Assembly: GCA_049724395.1 (NCBI GenBank)
Contig: JAUGWO010000057.1
Coordinates: 95,616-159,615 of the forward strand
Source of the DNA: Spongospora subterranea f. sp. subterranea
Lineage: Eukaryota > Endomyxa: Phytomyxea > Phytomyxea > Plasmodiophorida
Direction of reading: 5' to 3'
DNA length: 64,000 bases
Shown: positions 11,010 to 20,944 of the stretch, piece by piece
Layout of the letters: the number at the start of each line of letters is the position of its first letter
How positions within the stretch are numbered: position 1 is the stretch's first letter
The notes under the pieces: generated by a model
What the model was told of the DNA's origin: nothing
The model's database searches: none
What the model saw: the letters and a program-made list of their open reading frames with translations, nothing else
Position numbers and translations under genes: made by a program

Positions 11010-12120
11010 CGCACTTATTTCTACGACAGGTAGTCGTACGCGCACTTATTTCTACGACAGGTAGTCGTACGCGCACTTATTTCTACGACAGGTAGTCGTA
11101 CGTGAGCTTATTTCTACGACAGGTGACCGTACGTGAACTTATTTCTACGACAGGTAGTCGTACGCTCACTTATTTCTACGACAGGTAGTCGTACGCGCAC
11201 TTATTTCTACGACAGGTAGTCGTACGTGAGCTTATTTCTACGACAGGTGACCGTACGCGCACTTATTTCTACGACAGGTAGTCGTACGCGCACTTATTTC
11301 TACGACAGGTAGTCGTACGTGAGCTTATTTCTACGACAGGTAGTCGTACGTGAACTTATTTCTACGACAGGTAGTCGTACGTGAGCTTATTTCTACGACA
11401 GGTAGTCGAACGTGAACTTATTTCTACGACAGGTAGTCGTACGTGAGCTTATTTCTACGACAGGTAGTCGTACGTGAACTTATTTCTACGACAGGTAGTC
11501 GTACGTGAGCTTATTTCTACGACAGGTAGTCGTACGTGAACTTATTTCTACGACAGGTAGTCGTACGCGCACTTATTTCTACGACAGGTAGTCGTACGCG
11601 CACTTATTTCTACGACAGGTAGTCGTACGCGCACTTATTTCTACGACAGGTAGTCGTACGTGAGCTTATTTCTACGACAGGTAGTCGTACGCGTACACTT
11701 ATTTCTACGACAGGTAGTCGTACGTGAGCTTATTTCTACGACAGGTAGTCGTACCGTACGACAGGTACGTCGTAACTTATTTCTACGACAGGTAGTCGTA
11801 CGCGCACTTATTTCTACGACAGGTAGTCGTACGTGCAGCTTATTTCTACGACAGGTAGTCGTACGCGCACTTATTTCTACGACAGGTAGTCGTACGTGCA
11901 CTTATTTCTACGACAGGTAGTCGTACGAGCTTACAGGTAGTCGTACGCGCACTTATTTCTACGACAGGTAGTCGTACGCGCACTTATTTCTACGACAGGT
12001 AGTCGTACGTGAGCTTATTTCTACGACAGGTAGTCGTACGCGCACTTATTTCTACGACAGGTAGTCGTACGCGCACTTATTTCTACGACAGGTAGTCGTA
12101 CGTGAACTTATTTCTACGAC
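11010..12120. repeat. Minisatellite: about 36 copies of a 31-bp unit with internal dyad
   Basis: Tandem array of about 1.1 kb. The unit is about 31 bp: cttatttctacgac, aggta, gtcgtacg and a variable tail. TACGAC-aggta-GTCGTA inside it is a perfect 6-bp dyad around a 5-bp loop. Tails differ (cgcgca, cgtgag, cgtgaa) and between about 11320 and 11560 two tail types alternate, giving a 62-bp higher-order period. A few units are shortened, near 11750 and 11930. Both strands are open through long stretches only because the unit lacks stops; I do not regard it as coding. Confidence 0.95.
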
Positions 12121-12757
12121 GTGAATGCTTTATGCAAATCGGGTCGTTTCCGAATTATGTTCCGCCCAAGTTCAGTAAATCAATTTCTACGGATGATGCC
12201 TGGCATTTTGTTAACACGATGAATTTTGAACGATTATCGGATGATGGTCTGTTGAAGATTTCGAGCATTTATGGTCGTCTCTTTCATCACCAAATTTTGA
12301 TGTGTTCGATCCTACATGCCCGTCGTCCTTTCCAACATTCCTTGCGCTCACGCACCACCTGTTTAGCGCCATGGTTGAAACACACCCAAATGGAAATTAT
12401 GGTCAAAGTATCAAGATATTGTGAGATTACATCTTAATAACATTGAACCTGTCGGTTGTTGCTGGCCAACCTCCTTTGCACGATTTCATCAATATTTTCC
12501 CAGAGTCTGTCAACAAAACTGCACTGGTGTTTATGCAGGTTTTTGAAAACAACATGTTCTACGTCAATGGGTTTTGCGTGGTACTGCCCTAGTCGGTGGA
12601 TGGCCAAAACATGCTGGTCATGATTTTACCCCCTGAGGGTATTCTCTTTCCCTGTCTCGCTTCACGAACCCAACCAGATTAAATTTCCTTATCCGATTAA
12701 AAACGCCACATTTTCACTGGCGTCAGTTGGTCAAAGCACAGCAGCGTCGCGCGTTAT
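12121..12757 (+). other. Possible gene remnant after the repeat array, unrecognised
   Basis: Directly after the last repeat unit a plus-strand frame reads in a protein-like way: SFPNYVPPKFSKSISTDDAW then FVNTMNFERLSDDGLLKISS (12150-12280). A further segment, QPPLHDFINIFPES with FENNMFYVNGFCVVL (12460-12590), is also open. No domain was recognised and no start codon or complete intron set could be assigned. It may be a broken or poorly resolved gene upstream of Elongin A. Confidence 0.3.
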
Positions 12758-12937
12758 ATGATGCGTCAAACAATATTCAATAGAACAGACCGCGACAAGT
12801 TCCTTTGTCGTTCTTCGTCGCAAGCAACGCTGTTGTGTGCAGTTCGGAAATTTCCGGTTTTATCTCGGACAGTCGGACTTGACGGCCGTAAGTGGATTAC
12901 ATGGCGCTACACACTTCTCTGGGTTGCCTGTTGGTCG

Positions 12938-14167
12938 ATGGCGACGGCCGAGGCCATCAATGGGGCGTGTCGGGCGCTGCGGTCGTTGACCGCGGCGGGT
13001 GTTGACCAGGCGACCGTGCTGGGCGACCTGTCGGCGGCCATCGCAACCCTGGAACAGGCCGCCATGACCAAGCCGCTTCTCCAGCAGACGAATGCGGGGA
13101 CCATTGTCAATTCCGCCATTAGGCGAATACAGCCGAAATCACTGCGAAGTCGGGTCAAGAAATTGATTACAGTCTGGAAATCGATTGTCAGCGGAAGTCA
13201 AGGTTCTAATTTGAGAAAAATCATTTCACTTTTCTTGTTTTGAGGCTGTATCTGAGCTGTTTGGTCACAGCGTATCAAAGAATCCTTTATTTTGCGATGC
13301 TTTTGTCCTTGAAAGCATTTCTGACCATCTGTTGGATTTCATTGACAGTTTTCCATAAACCTCGTCAAAGGCGTTCGGTCCCCGATGGCGCTGTCGTGCC
13401 CGTCGTGCCGGTGAAGGGGCACGTACCGCCTTTGCAGACCCTGTGTCTGAACCAGATCCGGGTGCAAATCGGTCGTGTTGCCGCCCTAAACGAGGTGTTC
13501 CCGACGTCGTTACTGCTGGCCATGGTCGAGAACGCCAAGGCCCAGGACCTCGCCCGAATCGAACGCCACAATCCCGACGTGGCCAACGACCTGAGCCCGT
13601 GCTGGGAGAAAGTCGTCCGCCTTGACCTTCCTGAGCAATATCGCTCAATTCAGAACCCAAATGTCAGATTGAATTCCGTTTAAACTAATTTTCAAGTTCT
13701 AGTTGTTGTTCTTGTTGTGATAGTTCTTTGGCTTCCAAAAGGTTGATATCAAGAAAGTGTGGTAATTCATATGTTTATCCTGATAATCCCTGTCATTTCC
13801 GAAATTCACAGTTTCAAACTGTATGGCTGAACTGACCTCGAATTTGCAGTCTCTTCCTCCCGATTTCTGGCGGAAATTCTACGAAAACACGTTGAGTGAT
13901 CGGCAGAAGAAGACGGAGGAATACGCCGATACGCTTTCCAGTCGCAAACAGAAGCTGGAGCAGGACAAGATCGGGTCCTCCATTAAGAAGCTGTCGTTCT
14001 CGGCAGGTATTGTGAAGAAGGCCATGAAACGGTCGCGCGACCTAAGCTGCAGCAGCGCCACGCCCGTTCTGAAGGATCGCCGGCCGAAACCAGGCAATGG
14101 CAAGTTGGCCAAACTCCTGGCGCCGGCCAAGGCGCGCCTGAAAATGGAGACCAAACTCCATAAATGA
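12938..14167 (+). CDS. ELOA: Elongin A-like: TFIIS N-terminal domain plus Elongin A domain
   Basis: Elongin A stimulates RNA polymerase II elongation and, with Elongin B/C and Cullin 5, acts as a substrate adaptor for ubiquitination of stalled polymerase in the nucleus. Exon 1 (ATG 12938) encodes a TFIIS N-terminal (LW) bundle, with NSAIRRIQPKSLRSRVKKLI and a VWKSIV end. Exon 2 (from about 13350) holds the Elongin A BC-box/F-box-like region: VPPLQTLCLNQI, FPTSLLLAMVENAKAQDLAR, IERHNP and CWEKVVRLDL, aligned with the animal LxxLC...IEExNP...LW pattern. Exon 3 (about 13808-14167) holds PPDFWRKFYEN and the basic C-terminus GKLAKLLAPAKARLKM. It is short (about 300 residues) compared with animal Elongin A because the long linker is absent. 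GC content is higher than in the flanks. The intron 2 boundaries are not fixed. Confidence 0.8.
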
Positions 14168-14293
14168 AAATTCAAAGAAAACAAGGCCGCGTTTTATCTG
14201 ACAAACATCGGATCTGGTTCCTTTCACTAAATTATTGTCATCATAGTACAGTGATTCTTCAAATTTTGTTTTATACTTTCGTTTTCATCTCTT

Positions 14294-14530
14294 CTAGTAT
14301 CTCCCAATCCACTTGTGATTATTCAAATCCAGAAGTCTGGTTGATGTTCGGGCAAAACGAGGGGATTTGAGCAAACGTGGGCGACGTCGGCCACAGCGAA
14401 CAAGAAATACACCATATCTGGACGCCATAACTGCAGTGCCACCACATTTTAGACATCCCGCTTTGGAAACCTGGACAGATTTGACTGTCAGGGAACGGAA
14501 TGGCCCCAACCTCTCGAGCAAAGCGGCCAT
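14294..14530 (-). CDS. Small ORF with CxxC motif, unrecognised
   Basis: ATG at 14530 opens 78 codons on the minus strand. A single KAGCLKCGG pair and a basic segment (VRCGRRRPRLL) are the only features. A plus-strand frame also overlaps it (14367-14552). It may be a small gene or exon between Elongin A and the GST cluster, or chance. No function is proposed. Confidence 0.22.
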   Translation of the reverse strand: MAALLERLGPFRSLTVKSVQVSKAGCLKCGGTAVMASRYGVFLVRCGRRRPRLLKSPRFARTSTRLLDLNNHKWIGRY

Positions 14531-14658
14531 TTGTCGCAGTAAAACAACGTAGTTTATTGTTTGGCTCTGATCGCAGTCAGAAAATTTTTAGCGAAAACCT
14601 AATTTAGCGTTCATGGCACGACGAGCGCCAGGCGAATCATTGCAAGCGCGGATGACTT

Positions 14659-15346
14659 TCACGAATGATGTTTGGACTGCCATTCGACAACTTTGGGATG
14701 GCCGCCAACCGTATCACAAACGCGCGATAGGTTTACGAAACAGTCGGTGCAGTTTTTCCCAAAGCCGGTCAGGGTACCTGGACAAACGCAACAGAATCAA
14801 TTACACATCTGTTGGGGAAGCGTTCGATGAACCTGATCTGAACCACGTCACCATGTTGAACGCCAATAGATCTGCGATCGACAGCGACTCCCCAAAACAA
14901 AACTTCGGATTGGTCTGGCCGATCTGCTTGTCTATCCCCGACATCAGCGGCATGAACGTGCTCTTCTTGAATTCTTCGGCGAACGCCATCTTCTTCTGAT
15001 GGTCGTGCTCGTGGAAAAACGGCCCCATCGCATTCATGATGTCGTCGAACGCGTCGCACACCATCTCGATCGGGAGCGCCTTGATCGGTTCCATCGGGTG
15101 CATTCCGGTGATGCGTCCGACGTAGCGAAGAAGCGACCCCGATTGTGCATATTGTTTTCCGTTGACGGTCATGGTTGGCGCCTGTCCAAACGGAGTCGTC
15201 GGTTTGACCTTAGGCCAATCTTCGTGCTTGAAACGTTCGTCGTTGAACGGGACGTCATTGATGAACAGCACCAGGCGGATCGATTCGGCGCGTCCCGTGA
15301 CGTCGAAATAGCTCAGTTTAATATCGGGCAATGTTGGCGGCACCAT
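14659..15346 (-). CDS. Glutathione S-transferase, sigma-like (GST copy 1)
   Basis: Start at ATG 15346 (MVPPTLPDIKLSYFD), chosen because all four copies in the cluster begin a few residues before the first beta strand. The N-terminal thioredoxin-fold domain shows the catalytic Tyr (LSYFD), the cis-Pro loop (FGQAPTM) and the gamma-glutamyl-binding AQSGSLLRYVGR. The helical C-terminal domain contains ICD-like VCDAFDDI, LMSGIDK and the N-capping GESLSIADL. A GT-AG intron after WFRSG is followed by the last exon with NCTDC, GGHPKVVEWQSKH and TGA at 14659. About 205 residues, typical of cytosolic GSTs that conjugate glutathione to electrophiles. It is the only copy on the minus strand, divergent from the others. 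Confidence 0.9.
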
Positions 15347-15449
15347 CTCGTTCCGTTCGCAATCAAAATCAATGAATAAAATATTTCCAGGAAGTCGCCG
15401 TAAATGATGTGCGATGGAAAACGGCCCCAATTCCTTGGGATTTGTCACC

Positions 15450-16463
15450 CCACGTCTGACCGGACAAAACCGGCTCTTTTTTAGGCGCTAATTTCCCCAA
15501 TTTGTTCATTCATGGGGTTTGGTGGTGCTGGACCCGTCTTGGATTGATTGGTAGATTTGCCAGCGGTGGCAATGAACTATGTTGACTTAGCGTTGCGAAT
15601 GAGCGTGGTACATTGATGGCGGAACAGGAATCACAAATGATTTGTTGAACGGACCGAATTTATGAAAATTGATTATGGTTCCTGAGTTCAAGGCGCGTCG
15701 GGTTGCTACTAAATGGCCGATGCTAAAGTCACTCAAGCACAGAGCCTGATCAACTGGTTAGAGTAGAACAGCCAGACGCAAGATGTGGCAAAATTCTGTG
15801 ATCGGTTCGATGACAGTCGGGGATGGTTGACCGCCATTGGACGTCTGATCTCGGGCTAATGGACCTCAACACGACCAGGTTCGTGTTATTCGGCTCGTCA
15901 CGAAACCGTTAGGCATGGGTTGAGCCATATGTGTAAGATTCCGAAAAAAAGCTATTACCAGGTGTTAAGCGTGACAACACGTCAGCGAATGTGAAATAAC
16001 AGAAATACTTTCCATGTTCTCATGCTGCACATCGTGAAAAAATGACAAGAAAAATTTACAAGTAAAAACGAGTACAACCTATAACATCATTGCTACTCCG
16101 TCATCACAGACGCTGTTAGAATTCATTCACGTCATTTTCGTGTTGAAATTGTCCATATATTGAGGCAGGGTGTCGCCAGACATTGGTTGGTCCGCCGATC
16201 AAGTCATTTTCGTGTGGGAATTCCATATTGAGGCAGGGTGTCGCCAGACATGGCTGCTGGTCTCCGAAATGGACACAGTGGCCCGTCACAGGTAACGGCA
16301 TGATCCCAGACTTGGGGGGTTGGCTGCCCCTGTAATATCGGAACATCAAAGAGTCATCAAACCACGTCAGGGTGGCGGGGCGAGTGGCGACAGACCGCCA
16401 CAATCCTAATACGTACGGAGGATAATCATTCATCAAACACATCTGTGTTATTAACAAGAGAAG
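15450..16463. other. Divergent intergenic region between GST copies 1 and 2
   Basis: About 1 kb shared by the upstream regions of two GST genes facing apart. No gene was recognised. At 16133-16255 a segment of about 70 bp containing attgaggcagggtgtcgcc is present twice in tandem, just upstream of GST copy 2. Degenerate relatives of the 16.2-16.4 kb sequence lie upstream of GST copy 3 (about 18710-18900), so this promoter-proximal DNA was part of the duplication. Confidence 0.5.
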
Positions 16464-17157
16464 ATGGCGTGTTCGGGAGTGCCCGAGATTAAAGTGACCT
16501 ATTTCCATTTCGCTGGGCGAGCTGAATCAATCCGCTTGGCGCTCTACATCAATGGGGTCACGTTCACCGACGATCGGTTCACCCGCGAAGAGTGGCCCAA
16601 GATCAAACCGACTACTCCGTTCGGACAGGTGCCGACCATGACTATTGATGGAAAGCAGTATGCACAAACTGGCTCGCTTCTTCGGTATGCCGGCCGCATC
16701 ACTGGTATGCATCCATCAGACCCCATCAAAGCGCTCCCCATCGAAATGATCTGCGACGCATTCGACGACGTCTTCGCTGCATTGCGACCGCTACTGTCTG
16801 AGAGCGATCGACAGAAAAAGAAGGAACTCACTGAAGAATTTCTCAGCGAAGCGCTCCCGCGAATAATGTCAGCAATTGACAAGCTGGTCGGACAGGACGA
16901 TCCTAAGTTTTGTTGTGGGAACTCGTTGTCGATCGCGGACTTGATTGCCTTCAACATGCTCGTTTGGCTAAAATCAGGTTTTATCCAACGCTGTTGCAGA
17001 TGAATTCTCAGAACTGAATGTCAATTCAATTCTAGGTAAAATCGATCACGTTCCCAAAGATTGCACCGATCAGTTTCGAAATCTGGCCCGCGTCTTTGAG
17101 ACTGTTCGCAGCCACCCTAAAGTGATTGAATGGCGCTCCAAACATCAAACCCTGTAG
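16464..17157 (+). CDS. Glutathione S-transferase, sigma-like (GST copy 2)
   Basis: ATG 16464. The thioredoxin-fold half has KVTYFHFAGRAE (catalytic Tyr), FGQVPTM (cis-Pro) and AQTGSLLRYAGR; the helical half has MICDAFDDV and GNSLSIADL. The first exon ends at WLKSG. An intron of about 57 nt, ending ttctag, leads to the final exon with DHVPKDCTDQFRN and SHPKVIEWRSKHQ, then TAG at 17157. Nearly identical to GST copy 3 over most of the protein, showing a recent tandem duplication. Probable role: cytosolic glutathione conjugation or isomerase activity. Confidence 0.92.
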
Positions 17158-17409
17158 GCGACTGCCATCTACTGGCTTTCAAGAATACACAATAGAACGT
17201 TTTCGTTTGTCTCTTTCTATCTTGTCATATTACATCGCACTGCAGGTTGACACTCGGAATCGGGGGCGTTATAATGAAAAGGATTTCCACATGTGAACAA
17301 TTAAAACGCTCAATGCCTGCTTGAACCCGGTACTGTATCCTGAGCAATATCGGTATCCACAATCGTCGATATCGAGAGGTATGCCCAGACAAGTACAGTA
17401 CGTCATATC

Positions 17410-18340
17410 GGAATGTATATCGTCTAACACCCTATCGGACGTGAATACTGGGATTCGCCGTTCCCAGATTTGTGTATATAGCATCTTTACCCGGTCTACT
17501 CTTGTCACCACGTTCTTGCCGTTTCTGTTTCAGTATCGATATCGGGTCTGGCTCGTTTGCATTAACCGCACCAGAACAAGTACTGTCTAATGTCTGACCA
17601 AACCGAAGCCACCAAAATCAAGTTTTACAGAATCCAAATTTGGGAACAATCGCCTTCTCAAGGTGGATTCTCGTTCTGGTCTCTTGTTTAACTGCGAGGT
17701 CTGCCTTTTTTGCTGTACTATCTTCACAAAACTGCAGCTCACATGTGATTGCCGCGAATCTGCAGGATCCGTCATTAAGCCTGAAATTAATAACAACAAG
17801 CCGATCAGTTCCTGCTGCTGTGTTGTTGATGATTTGGAAATCATGATGACGGTTGTGTGCTTCAATTCGGACGCTGTTTCATGCTAAAACACTTCCAACA
17901 ATAAGGAATCGTGATTACTTTGGAGTGGCCCGTCGTGGGCGGCACGATCGATTCGCCTTTGTCTACTGTGATTTCGTGCTGTATAATCAGCTGCAGCAAA
18001 TATAGCGTCGCCAATAACATCATAAAAAGAGGGATTGCCGCAGCAAATCGTCCATACGATAAACACTCTTTCAATGATCAACACTCTTTCAATGATAAAC
18101 ACTCCATAACATTATTCCTCTACTAGTACGTCATATCTGAAACGCCAGATCTCATGCAGGACGACATGAAACGATTTCGCTTCCACGTTGTGGAGCGAAT
18201 TCACGGATGTCAGAGGAAAACGAGTCGTCAATTTGACATACGTCAGCTGCTCTGACTGTTGATTTCCCTGAACAAAACAAGAGGGACGACGATGAAGTAT
18301 CGTCTTTGCCAAGCAGATGTACAGCCATATTCTGACACTT
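17410..18340. repeat. Duplicated downstream module, copy A
   Basis: Sequence downstream of GST copy 2 that is matched, with divergence, by 20945-21790 downstream of GST copy 3. Shared anchors include accctatcg.ac near the start, ggtctactc, atgtctgaccaaa, agccgatcagttcctgctg, cggcacgatcga and atcagctgcagc. Together with the GST genes this shows the duplicated unit spans gene plus about 1 kb of 3' DNA. Confidence 0.7.
17870..18320 (-). pseudogene. Decayed copy of the small secreted-protein gene
   Basis: The minus strand of copy A carries the region homologous to the intact signal-peptide ORF at 21478-21714. The stretch equivalent to ADVIDDLFSSE reads ADVCQIDDSFSSD here, but in a shifted frame, and no ATG lies at the position of the intact copy's start. 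A hydrophobic segment (FMMLLATLYLLQLI, about 18010-18050) is open in another frame. I take it as a decaying duplicate. Confidence 0.4.
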
Positions 18341-18945
18341 GAGGATTTATGGTCATCAAGACGAGCTTGTACACCATCAGGTTAATTTGAGCTATTGTTA
18401 AACGGTTGTTCTAATTGATGTACGCTCTTTTTAAACTGTCAATGCCAGATCTTAGCAGCGCAGCGGTCGCAAGGCCCAGTATCAGGTTTGGCCGTTAGTC
18501 AGGTGAGATAAATTCGTCAGCGCATTGATTTGATCACATCCACAGACAAATGTTCAATTTTTGCTGAGCGGATTCGATGTCAAAATAAAACAACACAAAG
18601 TTATCCAAAAAATGACTATTTTTCAGTATATTTAAACAAAACAACCTATACAAATCCTTGCTCGCTGTTAGAATAAATCCAAGTCACTTTCCTTCTTTGA
18701 ATGTTCCCAATTTAAGGCAGAGTGGCACCATGTGGGCGGTCCCGATCCGCCCCAAAAATATCTTGATAGACACTGTGGCAGTCACATGTAACGGGAACAC
18801 TTGGGCATTCCACAGTTAATCTCCCACTGGGAATGACTGTAACATCACAGCACGTAGGCTGTAGGGTGCGTGCAGGGTTGGCCAGTCGCGCAGTAGACAG
18901 GACATTCATTCATCAAAATACCTTTGTCGAGCATCAACCAGAAAG

Positions 18946-19638
18946 ATGGTGGCCTCAGGAATGCCCGAGATCAAAGTGACATATTTCGACCTTGCTGGGC
19001 GAGCTGAATCGATCCGCTTGGCGCTCTACATTAATGGGGTCGCGTTCACCGATGATCGGTTCACCAACGAAGAGTGGCCCAAGATCAAACCGACCACTCC
19101 GTTCGGACAGGTGCCGACCATGACTATTGATGGAAAGCAGTATGCACAAACCGGTGCCCTTCTTCGCTATGCCGGCCGCATCACCGGTATGCATCCATCA
19201 GACCCCATCAAAGCGCTTCCCATTGAAATGATCTGCGACGCATTCGACGACGTCACCATTGCAATGCGACCGCTATTTTCTGAAAAAGATCAACAGAAAA
19301 AGGAAGAATTCGCTAAAGAATTTATATGCGAGGCACTTCCGCGATTAATGTCAGCAATTGACAAGTTGGTCACAAAGGACGATCCTAAGTTCTGTGTTGG
19401 GAACTCGATGTCGATCGCGGACTTGACCACCTTCAACATGTTCAGCTGGCTAAAATCAGGTTCTGTCAAGCGCTATATTGCAAATGAACTTTTTACTGAA
19501 TGACAATCCATTTTAGGCAGAATCCCTGGCTTGCCGAAAGATTGTACCGATCAGTTTAAGAATCTGACCCGAGTTTTTGAGACTGTTCGCAACCACCCTA
19601 AAGTGGTTGAATGGCACACCAAACATCAACCTCTGTAG
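18946..19638 (+). CDS. Glutathione S-transferase, sigma-like (GST copy 3)
   Basis: ATG 18946. Same architecture as copy 2: TYFDLAGRAE (catalytic Tyr), FGQVPTM, AQTGALLRYAGR, MICDAFDDV and GNSMSIADL. Exon 1 ends at WLKSG; the short intron of about 55 nt (donor ggttctgt, acceptor ttttag) contains an in-frame stop, so splicing is required to reach PKDCTDQFKN and NHPKVVEWHTKHQ, with TAG at 19638. Intron length and position equal those of copy 2, but intron sequence has diverged more than exon sequence, which suggests purifying selection on the protein. Confidence 0.92.
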
Positions 19639-19739
19639 GCGACTGACATCTACTAGCGCCAGTGCTTGTCAAATAAACCGCGTTTTCGCTCAGCCTCTTT
19701 GTATCAGTTTGTATTACATCGCATGGTCGTCTTTCAACA

Positions 19740-20940
19740 GCTCCGTACTAGGAAAGGCATTAAAAAACGGTATAGCAAATCCCACTCAACGCTGGGGACT
19801 ATGGTTGGGAAATTGTCAGTGCTAGATTTACTTGCCAGACAGGAGAAGGTGATAGTTGACAAGGGGTACGGTAACCTCTTTTCATCACCTGAAGGGGTCA
19901 AGAATCGCGTCCGGTGGACCGTCGCAGTTCTGCAACCGCCGGAGCTAGGCGCGTTGATGAAAGAAAAGATATTGGTTCGGAACACCAGTTCACTAGCCGC
20001 GAAAGCCTTCACTTCAGCAACGGTCTCCACCTTGCTGACCAACGTCTTCACAAAGTCACGCCAACATCGGTGAAGGCTGGTGTTCCGAACCATTGTCTCC
20101 TCTTTCATCAACGCGCCTAGCTCCGGCGGTCCACCGAACACGATTCTTGACCCCTTCAGGTGATGAAAAGAGGTCTTGTCCATCATCACCTTCTCCTTGT
20201 CTGGCCAGTAAATCTAACACCGACAACTTCCCAACCATAGTCCTGAACATCTAATCGATAGTATGTCCTTCTGGACGGTACCTGCCGCGGTCGGCAATCC
20301 TCGAACAAGCTCCTGCTTGATCCAGTTTCGTACCTCGGTCCCAGTCACAACCCCTGAATCCCTATCCAGTTCGTGTATAGCCATAACGGCCAGGTTCTCC
20401 GGCTCGATCATCGTGTCGACGTCTCTTGCTGTGTCGGACCTTCCAGCATCAGCAAATCGCAATTCCTATCTTTCCAGCTCCTTCAGGAACTTTACCAAAT
20501 GGTTCCCCTGCATTCCGGCCAATCTCGGCGCGGCTATGATTTCCGTGATGTCACCAGCCCGACCTCGTACTCGCTGACCATCACTTCCCTTCCCATTCTG
20601 ATTGTTGATGGAGCTCGCCTCCGGATCGTCACCCAGATTGATTGGTATCCCAGCACCCATTTCAGCCATCTCCTTATCAACGATCATTATGACATTCCAC
20701 TCAACGCTGGATGAGGACATGTCATGCTCCTTACATCAGGGGGTGATTAATCCTTATGCATAAGGATTCCGAGAAGGAATCTGGACCTGCGGTAATCCAT
20801 ACCGCGACGATTTGGCAAATGAGTTTCACCAGTGAACCACTGGACATCCTATTCGGCCGTAATCCGAGTCGGCAACGTCTGCTGGATCTCGGTACTGGCT
20901 CTCAGGGCGTCGGTTCGACGGGTCAGTCCAGAAACCTACG
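19740..20940. mobile_element. Inserted segment splitting the duplicated module, with foldback
   Basis: Compared with the DNA after GST copy 2, about 1.2 kb is inserted after GST copy 3. The first part is a foldback (19794-20246). The second part is open on the minus strand: EWNVIMIVDKEMAEMGAG and PINLGDDPEASS (20720-20600), then MIEPENLAVMAIHELDRDSG and EVRNWIKQELVRGLP (20410-20280). The 14-mer ccactcaacgctgg occurs near both ends (19783 and 20693). The reading frames suggest a transposon-encoded or gag-like polypeptide, but no family was recognised. Confidence 0.45.
19794..20246. repeat. Foldback: inverted repeat arms of about 180-190 bp
   Basis: The left arm, from ggactatggttgggaa (19797) to gttcggaacacca (19988), is repeated in reverse complement at 20073-20243. 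Arms differ by scattered substitutions and a few small indels (for example ggggtacggtaacc present only on the left). The spacer is about 85 bp. Single-stranded DNA or RNA from it would form a long hairpin. Confidence 0.85.
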
Positions 20941-20944
20941 TTGG

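Noticed and set aside
11641-11920. Repeat-encoded proteins on both strands across the minisatellite (FLRQVVVR-type and RLPVVEIS-type)
   Set aside because: Open only because the repeat unit lacks stops; no start context, and both strands are equally open.
11010-12120. CRISPR array in the 31-bp repeat region
   Set aside because: There are no spacers: units abut directly and differ only in short tails. No cas genes are present and the DNA is eukaryotic. It is a minisatellite.
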